Assembly: GCA_028282685.1 (NCBI GenBank)
Contig: JANQHK010000052.1
Coordinates: 1-53,088 of the forward strand
Direction: 5' to 3'
DNA: 53,088 nucleotides
Source: Phycisphaeraceae bacterium
GTDB lineage: Bacteria; Planctomycetota; Phycisphaerae; Phycisphaerales; Zrk34
The position numbers and the translations under genes were made by a program. The notes beneath the pieces are model-generated. The model searched no databases and had not been told where the DNA came from. It saw only the letters and a program-made list of their open reading frames with translations. Every line of letters begins with the position of its first letter. Within the stretch, counting starts at the first letter, position 1. This document shows, in pieces, positions 1-7,634 of the stretch.

Positions 1-336
1 AACCTTCTGACGTTCCACCGCATGACCAACACCCCTGCCTTCGGCGAGAAGGAACGGATCATCGTTCATCTGTTGCATTCGGAACTGGGCACGAGCCACG
101 TCGACCGGGAGACCGCCGGTGCGACGAACGATTCGGCCGCGCCCAAGACCGACAAGCTGCGCTTCCGGGAAAAACAGGTGCTTGGACATCTGCTGGAGGG
201 GCTCAGCGAAAAACAGATCGCCAACGCCTTGTCCCTCAGCCCGTATACCGTTCATGAGTATGTCAAGAATCTGTACCGGCACTTTGACGTGTCCAGCCGC
301 GCGGAACTGATGGCCAATTTCATCAAGCAGCCGTGA
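1..336 (+). CDS. LuxR-type HTH transcriptional regulator, C-terminal part (5' end outside window)
   Basis: The reading frame is open from base 1, so this is the 3' part of a longer gene; the internal ATG at 22 is probably not the start. The last 65 or so residues form a LuxR/GerE-type helix-turn-helix: a conserved RxxQVLxxLLxGLS segment followed by KQIANALSLSPYTVHEYVKNLY, the recognition-helix region, then a short helix ending in ANFIKQP. The preceding part (EKERIIVHLLHSEL) would be the end of a sensor or linker region. Likely a DNA-binding transcriptional regulator. The signal it senses cannot be told from this fragment. Confidence 0.8.
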   Translation, partial: NLLTFHRMTNTPAFGEKERIIVHLLHSELGTSHVDRETAGATNDSAAPKTDKLRFREKQVLGHLLEGLSEKQIANALSLSPYTVHEYVKNLYRHFDVSSRAELMANFIKQP

Positions 337-357
337 TGGCCGGGGGCCGGGGGGAGC

Positions 358-375
358 GGGGGTCGGCCGACCCCC
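358..375. terminator. perfect 18-bp palindrome between luxR fragment and tRNA-Ile
   Basis: GGGGGTCGGCCGACCCCC is a perfect inverted repeat (9-bp arms, no spacer as DNA). It lies between the stop of the luxR-type gene and the 3' end of the convergent tRNA-Ile. It could act as an RNA hairpin ending both transcripts, although neither strand has a following U-tract. Confidence 0.45.
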
Positions 376-399
376 TGTCGCCGAAGTGGATTGACCCAA

Positions 400-473
400 T
401 GGGCCCGGGAGGATTTGAACCTCCGACCTCGCCCTTATCAGGGGCGCGCTCTGACCAACTGAGCTACGAGCCC
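400..473 (-). tRNA. tRNA-Ile (anticodon GAU)
   Basis: Read on the minus strand the sequence folds as a cloverleaf. The 7-bp acceptor stem is GGGCTCG/CGGGCCC, followed by U8-A9, the D-arm GCTCAGTTGGTCAGAGC, an anticodon loop CTGATAA with anticodon GAT, and the T-arm GGAGGTTCAAATCCTCC. The discriminator base is A and CCA is not encoded. A single tRNA-Ile(GAU) outside an rRNA operon is notable, because this isoacceptor is usually in the 16S-23S spacer. Confidence 0.95.
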
Positions 474-508
474 GGCAGTAAAGTTTTTCCATCTCACTGG
501 AATCGGCC

Positions 509-536
509 AGTATACGCAATCTCATCGGCCAGACAA
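509..536 (-). promoter_or_regulatory. sigma70-type promoter for tRNA-Ile
   Basis: On the minus strand TTGTCT, a 16-bp spacer and TATACT lie about 36 bp upstream of the tRNA-Ile 5' end. Spacing and hexamers fit a housekeeping sigma factor promoter and resemble the tRNA-Lys promoter at 25005-25032. Confidence 0.75.
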
Positions 537-556
537 GGTCTGAAAATGACGATTGT

Positions 557-585
557 TTGACTTGCCTGTCCAGTATCGCTATTCT
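557..585 (+). promoter_or_regulatory. sigma70-type promoter for gap
   Basis: TTGACT, 17-bp spacer, TATTCT. This predicts transcription from about 592 and a leader of roughly 75 nt before the gap ATG at 667. Confidence 0.7.
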
Positions 586-666
586 GCCGGGCTCGGTAGA
601 TTCCCCCGCAAGTCGGACGGGTCCGTATCGACCTCCCGGCACCAACCACAACCCCCGGAGAGCCCC

Positions 667-1689
667 ATGGCGATCAAAGTAGGTATCAACGGTTTCGGAC
701 GCATCGGCAAACTCGTCTTCACCGCAATGATGGAACAGGGCGGATTTGAAGTCGTCGGAATCAACGATCTGTCCGACGCCGCCTCCCTGGCCCACCTGCT
801 GAAGTACGACACGGCTCACGGCCGGTTCCCCGGTGAAGTGTCCGCCGACGGCAACAACATCGTGGTCAATGGCACGAAGATTCCGGTCAGTGCCGAGCGC
901 AACCCCTCCAATCTGCCCTGGGGCCAACTTGGCGCGGACTACGTGATCGAATCGACGGGCGTGTTCCGTGCGAAAAAGACCGCCGACAAGGCCGGTTACG
1001 ACAGCCACATCGACGCCGGCGCCAAGCGCGTCGTGCTGACGGTGCCCAGCAAGGATGAGATCGACGCGACGGTCGTGTTGGGCGTGAACGACGCGGACCT
1101 GACCGCCGACGCCAAGTGCGTCTCCAACGCCTCCTGCACCACCAACTGCCTGGCGCCCGTGGCGAAAGTGCTCAACGACAGCTTCGGCCTCGTGCAGGGT
1201 CTGATGACCACCGTCCACGCCTACACCAACGACCAGAACGTGGCCGACCAGATCCACGGCGATCTGCGCCGCGCCCGTGCCGCCGCCCAGAACATCATCC
1301 CCACCACCACCGGCGCCGCCAAGGCCGTCGGCAAGGTGATCCCCGCGTTGAACGGCAAGCTGAACGGCGGAGCGCTGCGCGTGCCCGTCATCACCGGCTC
1401 GCTGGTCGATCTGACCGTCGAGTTGGGCAAAGAAACGACCGCCGAGGAAATCAACGCGGCCGTCAAAGCCGCCGCCGCCGGCCCGATGAAGGGCATCCTC
1501 GAATACACCGAAGACCCCATCGTCTCGGCCGACATCATCCACAACCCGCACAGCTCGATCTTCGACGCCCTGAGCACGCAGGTGATCGGCGGCAAATTCG
1601 TCAAGATCATGAGCTGGTACGACAATGAGTGGGGCTACTCCAACCGCGTCGTCGATGTCGTCCGCAAGATGGCCGAGCAGGACGGCTGA
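667..1689 (+). CDS. gap: type I glyceraldehyde-3-phosphate dehydrogenase
   Basis: 340 residues, full length for the family. It oxidises and phosphorylates glyceraldehyde-3-phosphate to 1,3-bisphosphoglycerate with NAD(P)+ in glycolysis/gluconeogenesis. The N-terminal Rossmann motif is INGFGRIGK; the catalytic signature SNASCTTNC is around residue 155, with the catalytic Cys in SCTTNC. A conserved His occurs in [10 protein letters not shown], and the C-terminus has [15 protein letters not shown]. The ATG at 667 was chosen over in-frame upstream codons because homology begins at MAIKVGING and a GGAG ribosome-binding site lies at 657-660. It is monocistronic, with its own promoter and a strong terminator downstream. 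Confidence 0.98.
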   Translation: MAIKVGINGFGRIGKLVFTAMMEQGGFEVVGINDLSDAASLAHLLKYDTAHGRFPGEVSADGNNIVVNGTKIPVSAERNPSNLPWGQLGADYVIESTGVFRAKKTADKAGYDSHIDAGAKRVVLTVPSKDEIDATVVLGVNDADLTADAKCVSNASCTTNCLAPVAKVLNDSFGLVQGLMTTVHAYTNDQNVADQIHGDLRRARAAAQNIIPTTTGAAKAVGKVIPALNGKLNGGALRVPVITGSLVDLTVELGKETTAEEINAAVKAAAAGPMKGILEYTEDPIVSADIIHNPHSSIFDALSTQVIGGKFVKIMSWYDNEWGYSNRVVDVVRKMAEQDG

Positions 1690-1692
1690 GTG

Positions 1693-1724
1693 GGTTAACC
1701 GGTTAATTGGTTCACTGGTTGATT
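1693..1724 (+). repeat. four tandem degenerate octamers (GGTTNANN)
   Basis: Just after the gap stop codon the sequence reads GGTTAACC, GGTTAATT, GGTTCACT, GGTTGATT: four consecutive 8-mers sharing GGTT. This is a short decayed tandem repeat of unknown function. Confidence 0.7.
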
Positions 1725-1779
1725 CGATGACAAGCCGGACCCGAGCCATGCGAAGGTCCAAAAGAGCGAAAAAAACCCA

Positions 1780-1810
1780 AAGTCCGCCCCTATCCCAGGG
1801 TGGACTTTTT
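1780..1810. terminator. bidirectional rho-independent terminator between gap and galU
   Basis: A 10-bp stem (AAGTCCGCCC with GGGTGGACTT, one G-T pair) encloses an 8-nt loop. T-runs follow on the plus strand (1806-1810) and on the minus strand (the A-run near 1770-1775). It sits between two convergent genes and can serve both. Confidence 0.85.
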
Positions 1811-1851
1811 CCATGCGTCGATTATTGCGGTGAACCTCTCTTATCGGCGCT

Positions 1852-2733
1852 CTAAACGTGCAATAACACTTCGATATGCTTGCGTATCTCGTCGGCGATG
1901 TCCTCGCGTTTGAGCGCGAAGTCGATGAAGCAGCGGACGTATTCCAGTCGATTTCCGATGTCGAAGCGTCTGGCCTGCCAGGCCAGGGCGTACATTTTCT
2001 GCTCCCCGGCCAGCAGGTTCATCGCATCGGTGAGTTGGATTTCCCCCCCCACGCCGCGCCCGGTGTGCTTGAGGCAGTCAAATATCTGGTGGTTGAAGAC
2101 GTATCGCCCGGCGATGGCCAGGTTGGTCGGGGCCCGGTCCACCGGCGGTTTTTCGACCAGTTGCTTCAGGTCGAGCAGGTCGTCGTTGCCGTTGAGAGGC
2201 GAGCCGTCCACGATGCCGTATCGGCTGACCCATTGCTCAGGCACGCGATGCACCGCCACGACACTGCCCTGCAATTTCTCATACACATTGAGCAACTGCC
2301 TCAGCCCCGGCTGCTCGCCATCGTGCGGCTGGATGATCGTGTCGCCCAGCAGGACGGCAAAGGGCTCTTCGCCCACATGGTCGTGCGCCAGTGCGATCGC
2401 ATCGCCCAGACCGCGCTGCTCCTTCTGACGCACGTAGTGGATATTGGCCAGGTCGGCGATAGACCGGACGCGATCGATCAGGTCTTCCTTGCCGTTGGCC
2501 TTGAGGAAGGCCTCGAGCTCCGGGTTGTAATCGAAGTGATTTTCAATGGCGCGTTTACCGCGGCCGGTGACGACCAGAATGTCGGTTATGCCGCAGGCGA
2601 CCGCCTCTTCGATGACATACTGCAAGACCGGCTTATCGATTATGGGCAGCATTTCCTTGGGCATCGATTTGGTGGCTGGGAGAAATCGCGTACCCATGCC
2701 TGCGGCGGGGATCACCGCTTTGTTGACGGTCAT
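1852..2733 (-). CDS. galU: UTP-glucose-1-phosphate uridylyltransferase family protein
   Basis: 293 residues, the normal length of bacterial GalU. It transfers UMP from UTP to a sugar 1-phosphate, making a UDP-sugar and pyrophosphate. The nucleotide-binding motif AAGMGTRFLPATKSMPKEMLP is at residues 10-30; LVVTGRGKRAIENHFD and VEKP follow. The ATG at 2733 overlaps the stop of the upstream glucuronokinase-like gene by 4 bp (ATGA), so the two are translationally coupled. Because of that neighbour the physiological substrate may be glucuronate-1-phosphate as well as, or instead of, glucose-1-phosphate; that is inference. It is the last gene of a five-gene overlapping operon. Confidence 0.93.
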   Translation of the reverse strand: MTVNKAVIPAAGMGTRFLPATKSMPKEMLPIIDKPVLQYVIEEAVACGITDILVVTGRGKRAIENHFDYNPELEAFLKANGKEDLIDRVRSIADLANIHYVRQKEQRGLGDAIALAHDHVGEEPFAVLLGDTIIQPHDGEQPGLRQLLNVYEKLQGSVVAVHRVPEQWVSRYGIVDGSPLNGNDDLLDLKQLVEKPPVDRAPTNLAIAGRYVFNHQIFDCLKHTGRGVGGEIQLTDAMNLLAGEQKMYALAWQARRFDIGNRLEYVRCFIDFALKREDIADEIRKHIEVLLHV

Positions 2734-3737
2734 GAACAATCTCCGATTTGCGGCTCGATGAGCTCGGCCCCAAACGCTTCGTAATCCTGCCTCATACGGC
2801 GCAGGCGGGCGGGGTCGCCATCGTAGACGCCAATCACGGCCCCGCCGGAGCCGGCGAACTTCACCGCGCAACCGTACCGGCGGGCAATATCGATCAACAT
2901 CTGGTTGCCCGGGCTGATCTGAACCAGCGAGGCGCGCAGATTGAAGTTGTCGTTCATCAGCGGGGCGATTTCCTCACCTCGCCCGGACTGGATCAATTCG
3001 CGACAGCGTTCGGCTAAATCGGCGAACTGCCCCATCGCCTCAACCACCTGCTTCTCTTCACGATTCCATCGATCGCGCAGCGAGTTGTGCGTCACCTCCG
3101 TACCTTCGGAGAGATGGCTGTGATACGCGACGAACAACGGCGGCAGATTCGACGGATCGAGCGATTCGTAGATGCCGTGGCCCTTGGTTTCCAGGTGCTC
3201 GCGATCAAAGTCCATGAAGACGGCGCCTTCGTATATCTGGATCACGCGGTCCTGCAACCCGGCGCTGATGCCCAGTTCATCCAGCTCCACGCTGAGGATC
3301 ACGCCGGGCAACTCGGGCTTGGGGATATCGATCTGGAAGAATTTCATCAGCGCGCGCATGACGGCGGTGATGATCCCGCTGGAACCGGCCAAGCCCACCC
3401 GGATCGGAATGTCCGTGCGGTATTCGATGGTGAACTGCCACGGCGGAAGCATCTGGCCGTGCTCGCGGCAGTAATCGTGGAAGCGTTTGATGGTGGCCTT
3501 GATCAGGCGCACCCCGCCGTAGTAGCCGTTGACGTAAACGTCGTCGACCAGATCGTCCAACCGTTCAAACACCAGCCGATCGGAATGCTGCGGCCGAATC
3601 TCCAGGCGCGGCGATTCGTAACAGATCACCTCCGCTTTGTAGTTCTGAACGATCACAGAAATCGTCTTTCCGAAGTAGCCGTCGGAGGGATTGCCGATCA
3701 GGCCGGCCCGAGCATAAGCGTGGGTGTGAATGATCAC
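2730..3737 (-). CDS. GHMP-family sugar kinase resembling plant glucuronokinase
   Basis: 335 residues. The GHMP fold is shown by the N-terminal ARAGLIGNPSDGYFGKTIS (residues 9-27), the phosphate-binding PIRVGLAGSSG (111-121) and the C-terminal KFAGSGGAVIGVY. From memory, the protein aligns along most of its length with Arabidopsis glucuronokinase: GNPSDxYFGxTIS, GYYGGVRL, ELGIxAGLQDRV, GHGIY and KFxGSGGAV are shared. Expected reaction: ATP plus D-glucuronate to glucuronate-1-phosphate. The start is GTG at 3737, overlapping the preceding YkgJ-type stop as GTGA. Coupling with GalU suggests UDP-glucuronate salvage. An alternative is another GHMP sugar kinase, such as a heptose or L-fucose kinase type. 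Confidence 0.85.
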   Translation of the reverse strand: MIIHTHAYARAGLIGNPSDGYFGKTISVIVQNYKAEVICYESPRLEIRPQHSDRLVFERLDDLVDDVYVNGYYGGVRLIKATIKRFHDYCREHGQMLPPWQFTIEYRTDIPIRVGLAGSSGIITAVMRALMKFFQIDIPKPELPGVILSVELDELGISAGLQDRVIQIYEGAVFMDFDREHLETKGHGIYESLDPSNLPPLFVAYHSHLSEGTEVTHNSLRDRWNREEKQVVEAMGQFADLAERCRELIQSGRGEEIAPLMNDNFNLRASLVQISPGNQMLIDIARRYGCAVKFAGSGGAVIGVYDGDPARLRRMRQDYEAFGAELIEPQIGDCS

Positions 3738-4273
3738 GAAGGAGCTCTCGAGTTAATTGTGTGTACCGACAGGGTGTTCTCTACCGATCGCACCGCGTCC
3801 AATATCTCGCGGTACTCAATGTAAAGATACGGCAGGTCGAGCCGTTCATGCAACGCGCGGAGTCGCTTGAGCATGGTTTCGTACTGATGCACATGCCAGA
3901 TCTGGGCCGTGGGATCGCAGAAATAGACCCGGCACCCCAGCGGACGCAGGGCATGGACCGAGCAGAGCCGATCCACCTGGAACGGGCATCCGTCCATCCC
4001 CGGCAGATCGGCCAGGGCCAGCCGGCGGCGTGCCGGGCCATCCAACTGACGCACCATCCAGGCAATTTCCAGACCGGTCACGTATAGCAGATGATCGTAG
4101 GTGTTGAATCGGCAACAGCTTCCGCTCATTTCGCAAACCGGCTTACGCTCGGTGATTTCCCTCTGGAGCTCGTCGTAAATGGCGCGGAGCGCGCGGTCGG
4201 TTTCGGCATCGCCGGCCGCATCAAACCACCGCCGCCATTGGTCGGCCGGGATGTCAGGAGGGGGTGCGGTCAC
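3734..4273 (-). CDS. YkgJ-type cysteine-cluster protein (second of tandem pair)
   Basis: 179 residues from a GTG at 4273, which overlaps the upstream gene by 20 bp. No ATG between that point and the Cys cluster keeps the conserved N-terminus. The cysteines lie in VCEMSGSCCRF, GCPF, LCSVHALRPLGCRVYFC: the C-x(n)-CC...C-P...C...C pattern of the YkgJ/UPF0153 family, thought to bind zinc or an iron-sulfur cluster. No enzymatic role is established. It is flanked by another family member and by the glucuronokinase-like gene, with overlapping stops and starts, so it belongs to the same transcript. Confidence 0.8.
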   Translation of the reverse strand: MTAPPPDIPADQWRRWFDAAGDAETDRALRAIYDELQREITERKPVCEMSGSCCRFNTYDHLLYVTGLEIAWMVRQLDGPARRRLALADLPGMDGCPFQVDRLCSVHALRPLGCRVYFCDPTAQIWHVHQYETMLKRLRALHERLDLPYLYIEYREILDAVRSVENTLSVHTINSRAPS

Positions 4274-4736
4274 GTTGGATCCGGATGTGCTTGAGGGGAA
4301 TGAAATCGCCTCCGCCCTCCAGGCCAGTGCGAATGCCGGGGCAGGTTTTCGCCGCGTCGAACCAGTCGTCGGCGGTTTCCAGGTTCTCCGGCCAGAAGGG
4401 CCAGGTCCGACACTGGGCCGGACGCACGGGGTATATCGTGCACAGCGCCTTGCCCTCATCGTCGCGCTGGAGGAAGACGCAATCGTATTGTCCATTGACC
4501 TGGCGCTCGTTCAGCGACCACCGGCCGTCGATCTTGCGCGCGTGTCGGCGGAGAAACGTCGTCGCAGGCAAGCCGACATGCTCGGCCATGGCGGTCAGTT
4601 CGTCCATGTCGAACCAGACGAAGCCGGTCGGCCCCGTGCAGCAGTTGCCGCATTGGGTGCATCGAAACCGCAGGCCCTGGGCATACCATGGGGCGGAACG
4701 GACGGATTGATCGGAGCGCGGCATCTCAGGCGGCAT
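4254..4736 (-). CDS. YkgJ-type cysteine-cluster protein (first of tandem pair)
   Basis: 160 residues. The N-terminal CTQCGNCCTG (CxxCxxCC) and later Cys in DCVFL, LCTIYPVRPAQCRTWPFWP and KTCPG form the UPF0153/YkgJ putative metal-binding cluster. This is the more canonical copy; the second copy next door has diverged, which suggests an old duplication or two partner subunits. The ATG at 4736 overlaps the HDAC-like gene's end by 11 bp; an ATG at 4724 is an alternative start. Function unknown; proposed roles for the family include Fe-S or zinc handling. Confidence 0.85.
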   Translation of the reverse strand: MPPEMPRSDQSVRSAPWYAQGLRFRCTQCGNCCTGPTGFVWFDMDELTAMAEHVGLPATTFLRRHARKIDGRWSLNERQVNGQYDCVFLQRDDEGKALCTIYPVRPAQCRTWPFWPENLETADDWFDAAKTCPGIRTGLEGGGDFIPLKHIRIQRDRTPS

Positions 4737-5694
4737 CCTGCGGACTGCAAGCGGTGATCAACGTATCCACATGCGCCACCACGCACCGCCACAAGGCATC
4801 CAGATCGTATCCCCCTTCCAACACGCTGACCAGGCGGCCCTGGCAAAGCTCCGCGGCCGACTGACACAGCGCCTGCGTCATCCAGATGTACGAATCGGCC
4901 GAGAGATTGATGTGCGCCAGCGGATCTTCCCGGACCGCATCGAACCCGGCACTGACCAGCAGGAACTGCGGCCGGAACTCGGCCAGTTTCGGCAGCACCT
5001 GCTCGTCGAAGGCGCGGCGGTATTCCTCATCGCCGCAGCCGGGCAGCATCGGCACGTTCAGCGTGTAACCCGTGCCCTTGCCGTGACCGATCTCGTCGGC
5101 GTAGCCGGTGCCAGGGAAAAGATGGCGCGGGTCTTCGTGTAACGAGATCACCAGCACATCATCGCGCTGGTCGAAGGTGTGTTGCGTGCCGTTGGCGTGA
5201 TGCACGTCAAAATCCACAATCGCCACGCGCTCCAGATTGTGCTGACGCATGACATACTCGGCCCCGAGCGCGATGTTATTCAACAGGCAGAAGCCCATCG
5301 CCCGGTCGTGCTCGGCGTGGTGACCCGGCGGACGCACCGAGGCGAACACGCGCTCGACGCTTCCAGCCATCACCGCGTCGATTCCATCGAACACCCCCCC
5401 CACCGCCCGGCGGGCCACATCGTAACTGCCCTGGCAGATCGGGCATTCCGGCGAATCGATCGTCGGTCGGCTCGACAGGCAATGCTCGAACAGCCGCTGG
5501 ACGTACCGCCCGCTGTGGACCCACTCGAGCTGGTCCTCGTCGGCGAGGCGCGGATTGATCAACTCCAGCCGGCCGGCCAGTCCTTCGCCCTCAATACCCT
5601 CCCGGATCGCGGTCAGCCGATCGGGGCGTTCGGGATGGATGTAACCGGTGTCGTGGTCGAGATAAACGTCGCTGTAAACCCAGGCGCAAGCCAT
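4726..5694 (-). CDS. histone deacetylase-like zinc amidohydrolase
   Basis: 322 residues with the class II HDAC/acetylpolyamine amidohydrolase fold. RPPGHHAEHDRAMGFC (121-136) holds the charge-relay His pair H125/H126. DFDVHHANGT (161-170) gives zinc ligands D163 and H165, and SAGFDA gives D252. LEGGYD carries the transition-state Tyr296. It would deacylate an N-acetylated amine or lysine in the cytoplasm; the substrate is unknown. The frame is open far upstream, but similarity starts at MACAWVYSD, so ATG 5694 is chosen; a TATCAT hexamer 6 nt upstream suggests a leaderless message. It is the first gene of the overlapping operon that continues into the YkgJ pair, glucuronokinase and galU. Confidence 0.92.
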   Translation of the reverse strand: MACAWVYSDVYLDHDTGYIHPERPDRLTAIREGIEGEGLAGRLELINPRLADEDQLEWVHSGRYVQRLFEHCLSSRPTIDSPECPICQGSYDVARRAVGGVFDGIDAVMAGSVERVFASVRPPGHHAEHDRAMGFCLLNNIALGAEYVMRQHNLERVAIVDFDVHHANGTQHTFDQRDDVLVISLHEDPRHLFPGTGYADEIGHGKGTGYTLNVPMLPGCGDEEYRRAFDEQVLPKLAEFRPQFLLVSAGFDAVREDPLAHINLSADSYIWMTQALCQSAAELCQGRLVSVLEGGYDLDALWRCVVAHVDTLITACSPQDAA

Positions 5695-5700
5695 GGGAAC

Positions 5701-5729
5701 ATGATAACCGACCTGCTTAAAAATGTCGC
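5701..5729 (-). promoter_or_regulatory. candidate promoter of the HDAC-ykgJ-glucuronokinase-galU operon
   Basis: On the minus strand GCGACA (5729-5724), 17-bp spacer, TATCAT (5706-5701). The -10 ends 6 nt before the ATG at 5694, so the transcript would begin at or next to the start codon. Confidence 0.5.
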
Positions 5730-5751
5730 AGGACGTTACTTTCCCAAGTGT

Positions 5752-5757
5752 TATGAT
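5752..5757 (+). promoter_or_regulatory. -10-like hexamer TATGAT just upstream of the 5764 gene
   Basis: TATGAT ends 6 nt before ATG 5764. No convincing -35 is visible. It fits the leaderless pattern seen at several other genes here. Confidence 0.4.
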
Positions 5758-5763
5758 GAATCC

Positions 5764-6405
5764 ATGCGCTGGGACGGGCATGAGATCGTGGAGGCGGTGG
5801 CCGGTCATCTGGAGCGGTTGGCGCGGGCGGACGATCTGGAGCAGGCGGTCTACAGCATCGATCGTCTGGAGGAATTGGAGTTGCATCCGCTGATCCATGC
5901 CGGGCTGCGCGAAGCGGGATTCGGCACGCACCCGGAGCAGCGCTATCCCTCGGAGCGGACGGGCCGACGCAAAAGCGAAGGCAAGCGGTGCGATGCGGTG
6001 CTGACGCCGGACGATTTGCCGCTGGCCGAGCCGGGCGCCGAGGCGACGCTGTTCGCCGATGAAAACGCGGTGGCGCTGGAGGCGGCGTTCTGGCTGGAGA
6101 TCAAGACCGTCGCCCAATACACCACCGAAGGCCCGTTCGCGCGGTACGGTTCGGAACTGCTGGCCACGGTCTCGCAGGACATCCGCAAGCTGGCGCAGGA
6201 TCGGGCGATCTTTCACGCGGGTCTGCTGCTGGTGCTGTTCACCGAATCGCAGGAAATCGCCGAGCACGATCTGCAAGCGTGGTACGACCGCGTGCTCCAG
6301 CGCGGCTACCCCGTCGCTCCGGCCATCCGGCACGGTTTTGCACTGACCGACCGCATGGGCAACGGCTGGTGTGCGGTGGCGCTATTTCCCGTCAGGCGGT
6401 TGTGA
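5764..6405 (+). CDS. uncharacterised protein with PD-(D/E)XK-like motif
   Basis: 213 residues, not a family I recognise. The N-terminal 45 residues are helical and acidic. The middle contains KRCDAVLTP followed about 35 residues later by ALEAAFWLEIKTV, giving a D...ExK arrangement typical of PD-(D/E)XK nuclease-fold proteins. A helix with DIRKLAQD and a hydrophobic strand (HAGLLLVLF) follow, as in that fold. No signal peptide or membrane segment is seen. It is transcribed divergently from the HDAC operon, only 69 bp apart. It could be a nuclease-fold protein with a repair or defence role, or a non-catalytic relative. Confidence 0.7.
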   Translation: MRWDGHEIVEAVAGHLERLARADDLEQAVYSIDRLEELELHPLIHAGLREAGFGTHPEQRYPSERTGRRKSEGKRCDAVLTPDDLPLAEPGAEATLFADENAVALEAAFWLEIKTVAQYTTEGPFARYGSELLATVSQDIRKLAQDRAIFHAGLLLVLFTESQEIAEHDLQAWYDRVLQRGYPVAPAIRHGFALTDRMGNGWCAVALFPVRRL

Positions 6406-6420
6406 GTAAGCCGAAAGGAC

Positions 6421-7446
6421 TCACACGCGATCGTGTTTCTCGACCGTGCGGAGGATGTGCAGGGCGCGCTTGCCCTTGTGTTGGCCGAGCTGGGCGAGGA
6501 ACTTCTTGCGGCCTTCGACGGCCAGCACCGCCGGCTCGTGCGCCGGCTTGTCGGTGACGATCAGGTCGCCCCGGGCCATGTGCTGCAGGTCATCGACGGT
6601 GATGGTCGTTTCGGCCAGCACCGCGCTGGTCAGCACCGAGGCGCGGTCGAGTTTATCGGCCAGGTGATGACGCAGGTCCTGGCTGTGGCGTGAACGGCGG
6701 TAGGCCTGCCAAGACTGGCTGACCAGTTTCTCCATGACCGGCTCGATGACGTTGAACGGAATGCACAGCGACATCGTTCCCGCCCGGCCTCCCATCTTCA
6801 ACTCGAAGCCGATCACCACTACCACCTCGTTGGGCGGGACGATCTGCGCAAACTGGGGATTCGATTCGGTGTCGGTGCAATCGAATTCGACCGGGGCCAC
6901 CTGCTGCCAGGATTCGGTCAGGGCGGTCATGGCGCGGTCGGTGATCTTGCTGACCAACCGCTGTTCGATCATCGTCAGCGGACGCTGGGGGATGAACAGG
7001 TCGGCGTTGGACCCGCCGAGCAGCCGATCGACGATCGGGTAAATGATCAGCGGGCTGATTTCCAGGCACATCTGTCCTTCCAACGGCGGGCAGGAGAGCA
7101 GGTTGAAGCAGGTGGGATTGGGCAGGCCCTGGACGAACTCGGCGTAGGTCAGTTGCTCGATGTGGGCGACTTTGATCTCGACGATCGTCCGCAGGAAACC
7201 GCTGAGCGAGGCGGCGAAATTTCGGCTGAACGATTCGTGCAGCGTCTCCATCGCCCGCATCTGATCTTTGCTGACGCGCTCGGGACGCTTGAAATCGTAA
7301 GGACGCACCTCGATCGGCTCGTCCTGGCGACGATCGTGGTGCGTGAACACATGCTCGCTCGATTCAATGTCCGAGGCGGGCATGGAATGATCGCCCACCG
7401 CATTGAGCAGAGCATCGACTTCATTCTGATCGAGCAGATCGGGCAT
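6421..7446 (-). CDS. fliM: flagellar motor switch protein FliM
   Basis: 341 residues, full length. The N-terminal MPDLLDQNEVDALLNAV matches the CheY-P-binding LSQxEIDALL peptide. The central CheC-like domain includes ERVSKDQMRAMETLHESFSRNFA and GGSNADLFIPQRPLTMIEQRL; the C-terminal SpoA (FliN-like) domain includes LAETTITVDDLQHMARGDLI. FliM is part of the cytoplasmic C-ring that sets rotation direction and assembles with FliG and FliN. No other flagellar genes are in the window, so it is detached from a flagellar cluster. Confidence 0.96.
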   Translation of the reverse strand: MPDLLDQNEVDALLNAVGDHSMPASDIESSEHVFTHHDRRQDEPIEVRPYDFKRPERVSKDQMRAMETLHESFSRNFAASLSGFLRTIVEIKVAHIEQLTYAEFVQGLPNPTCFNLLSCPPLEGQMCLEISPLIIYPIVDRLLGGSNADLFIPQRPLTMIEQRLVSKITDRAMTALTESWQQVAPVEFDCTDTESNPQFAQIVPPNEVVVVIGFELKMGGRAGTMSLCIPFNVIEPVMEKLVSQSWQAYRRSRHSQDLRHHLADKLDRASVLTSAVLAETTITVDDLQHMARGDLIVTDKPAHEPAVLAVEGRKKFLAQLGQHKGKRALHILRTVEKHDRV

Positions 7447-7634
7447 AACGTATTTCTCTTATCGGACGGCTGGCCCCACCGCCTTCAACCGTCGTGCGGA
7501 CCGGACGCATGGCCTGCTTTTTAATCTTCGGTCGGATGAAGCCGCATCAATGCTTCGGCGGTGTGAATCGGTAAAATTTGCAGGAATCGGACGACGGGGA
7601 AGCGGAATGGCTGGGGCAGGCACAAGGGAGTAAT

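Noticed and set aside
5695-6333. N-terminal extension of the HDAC-like frame (minus strand)
   Set aside because: The frame is open for about 210 more codons, but the extension is antisense to the 5764 gene and has no HDAC similarity. The family sequence begins at ATG 5694.
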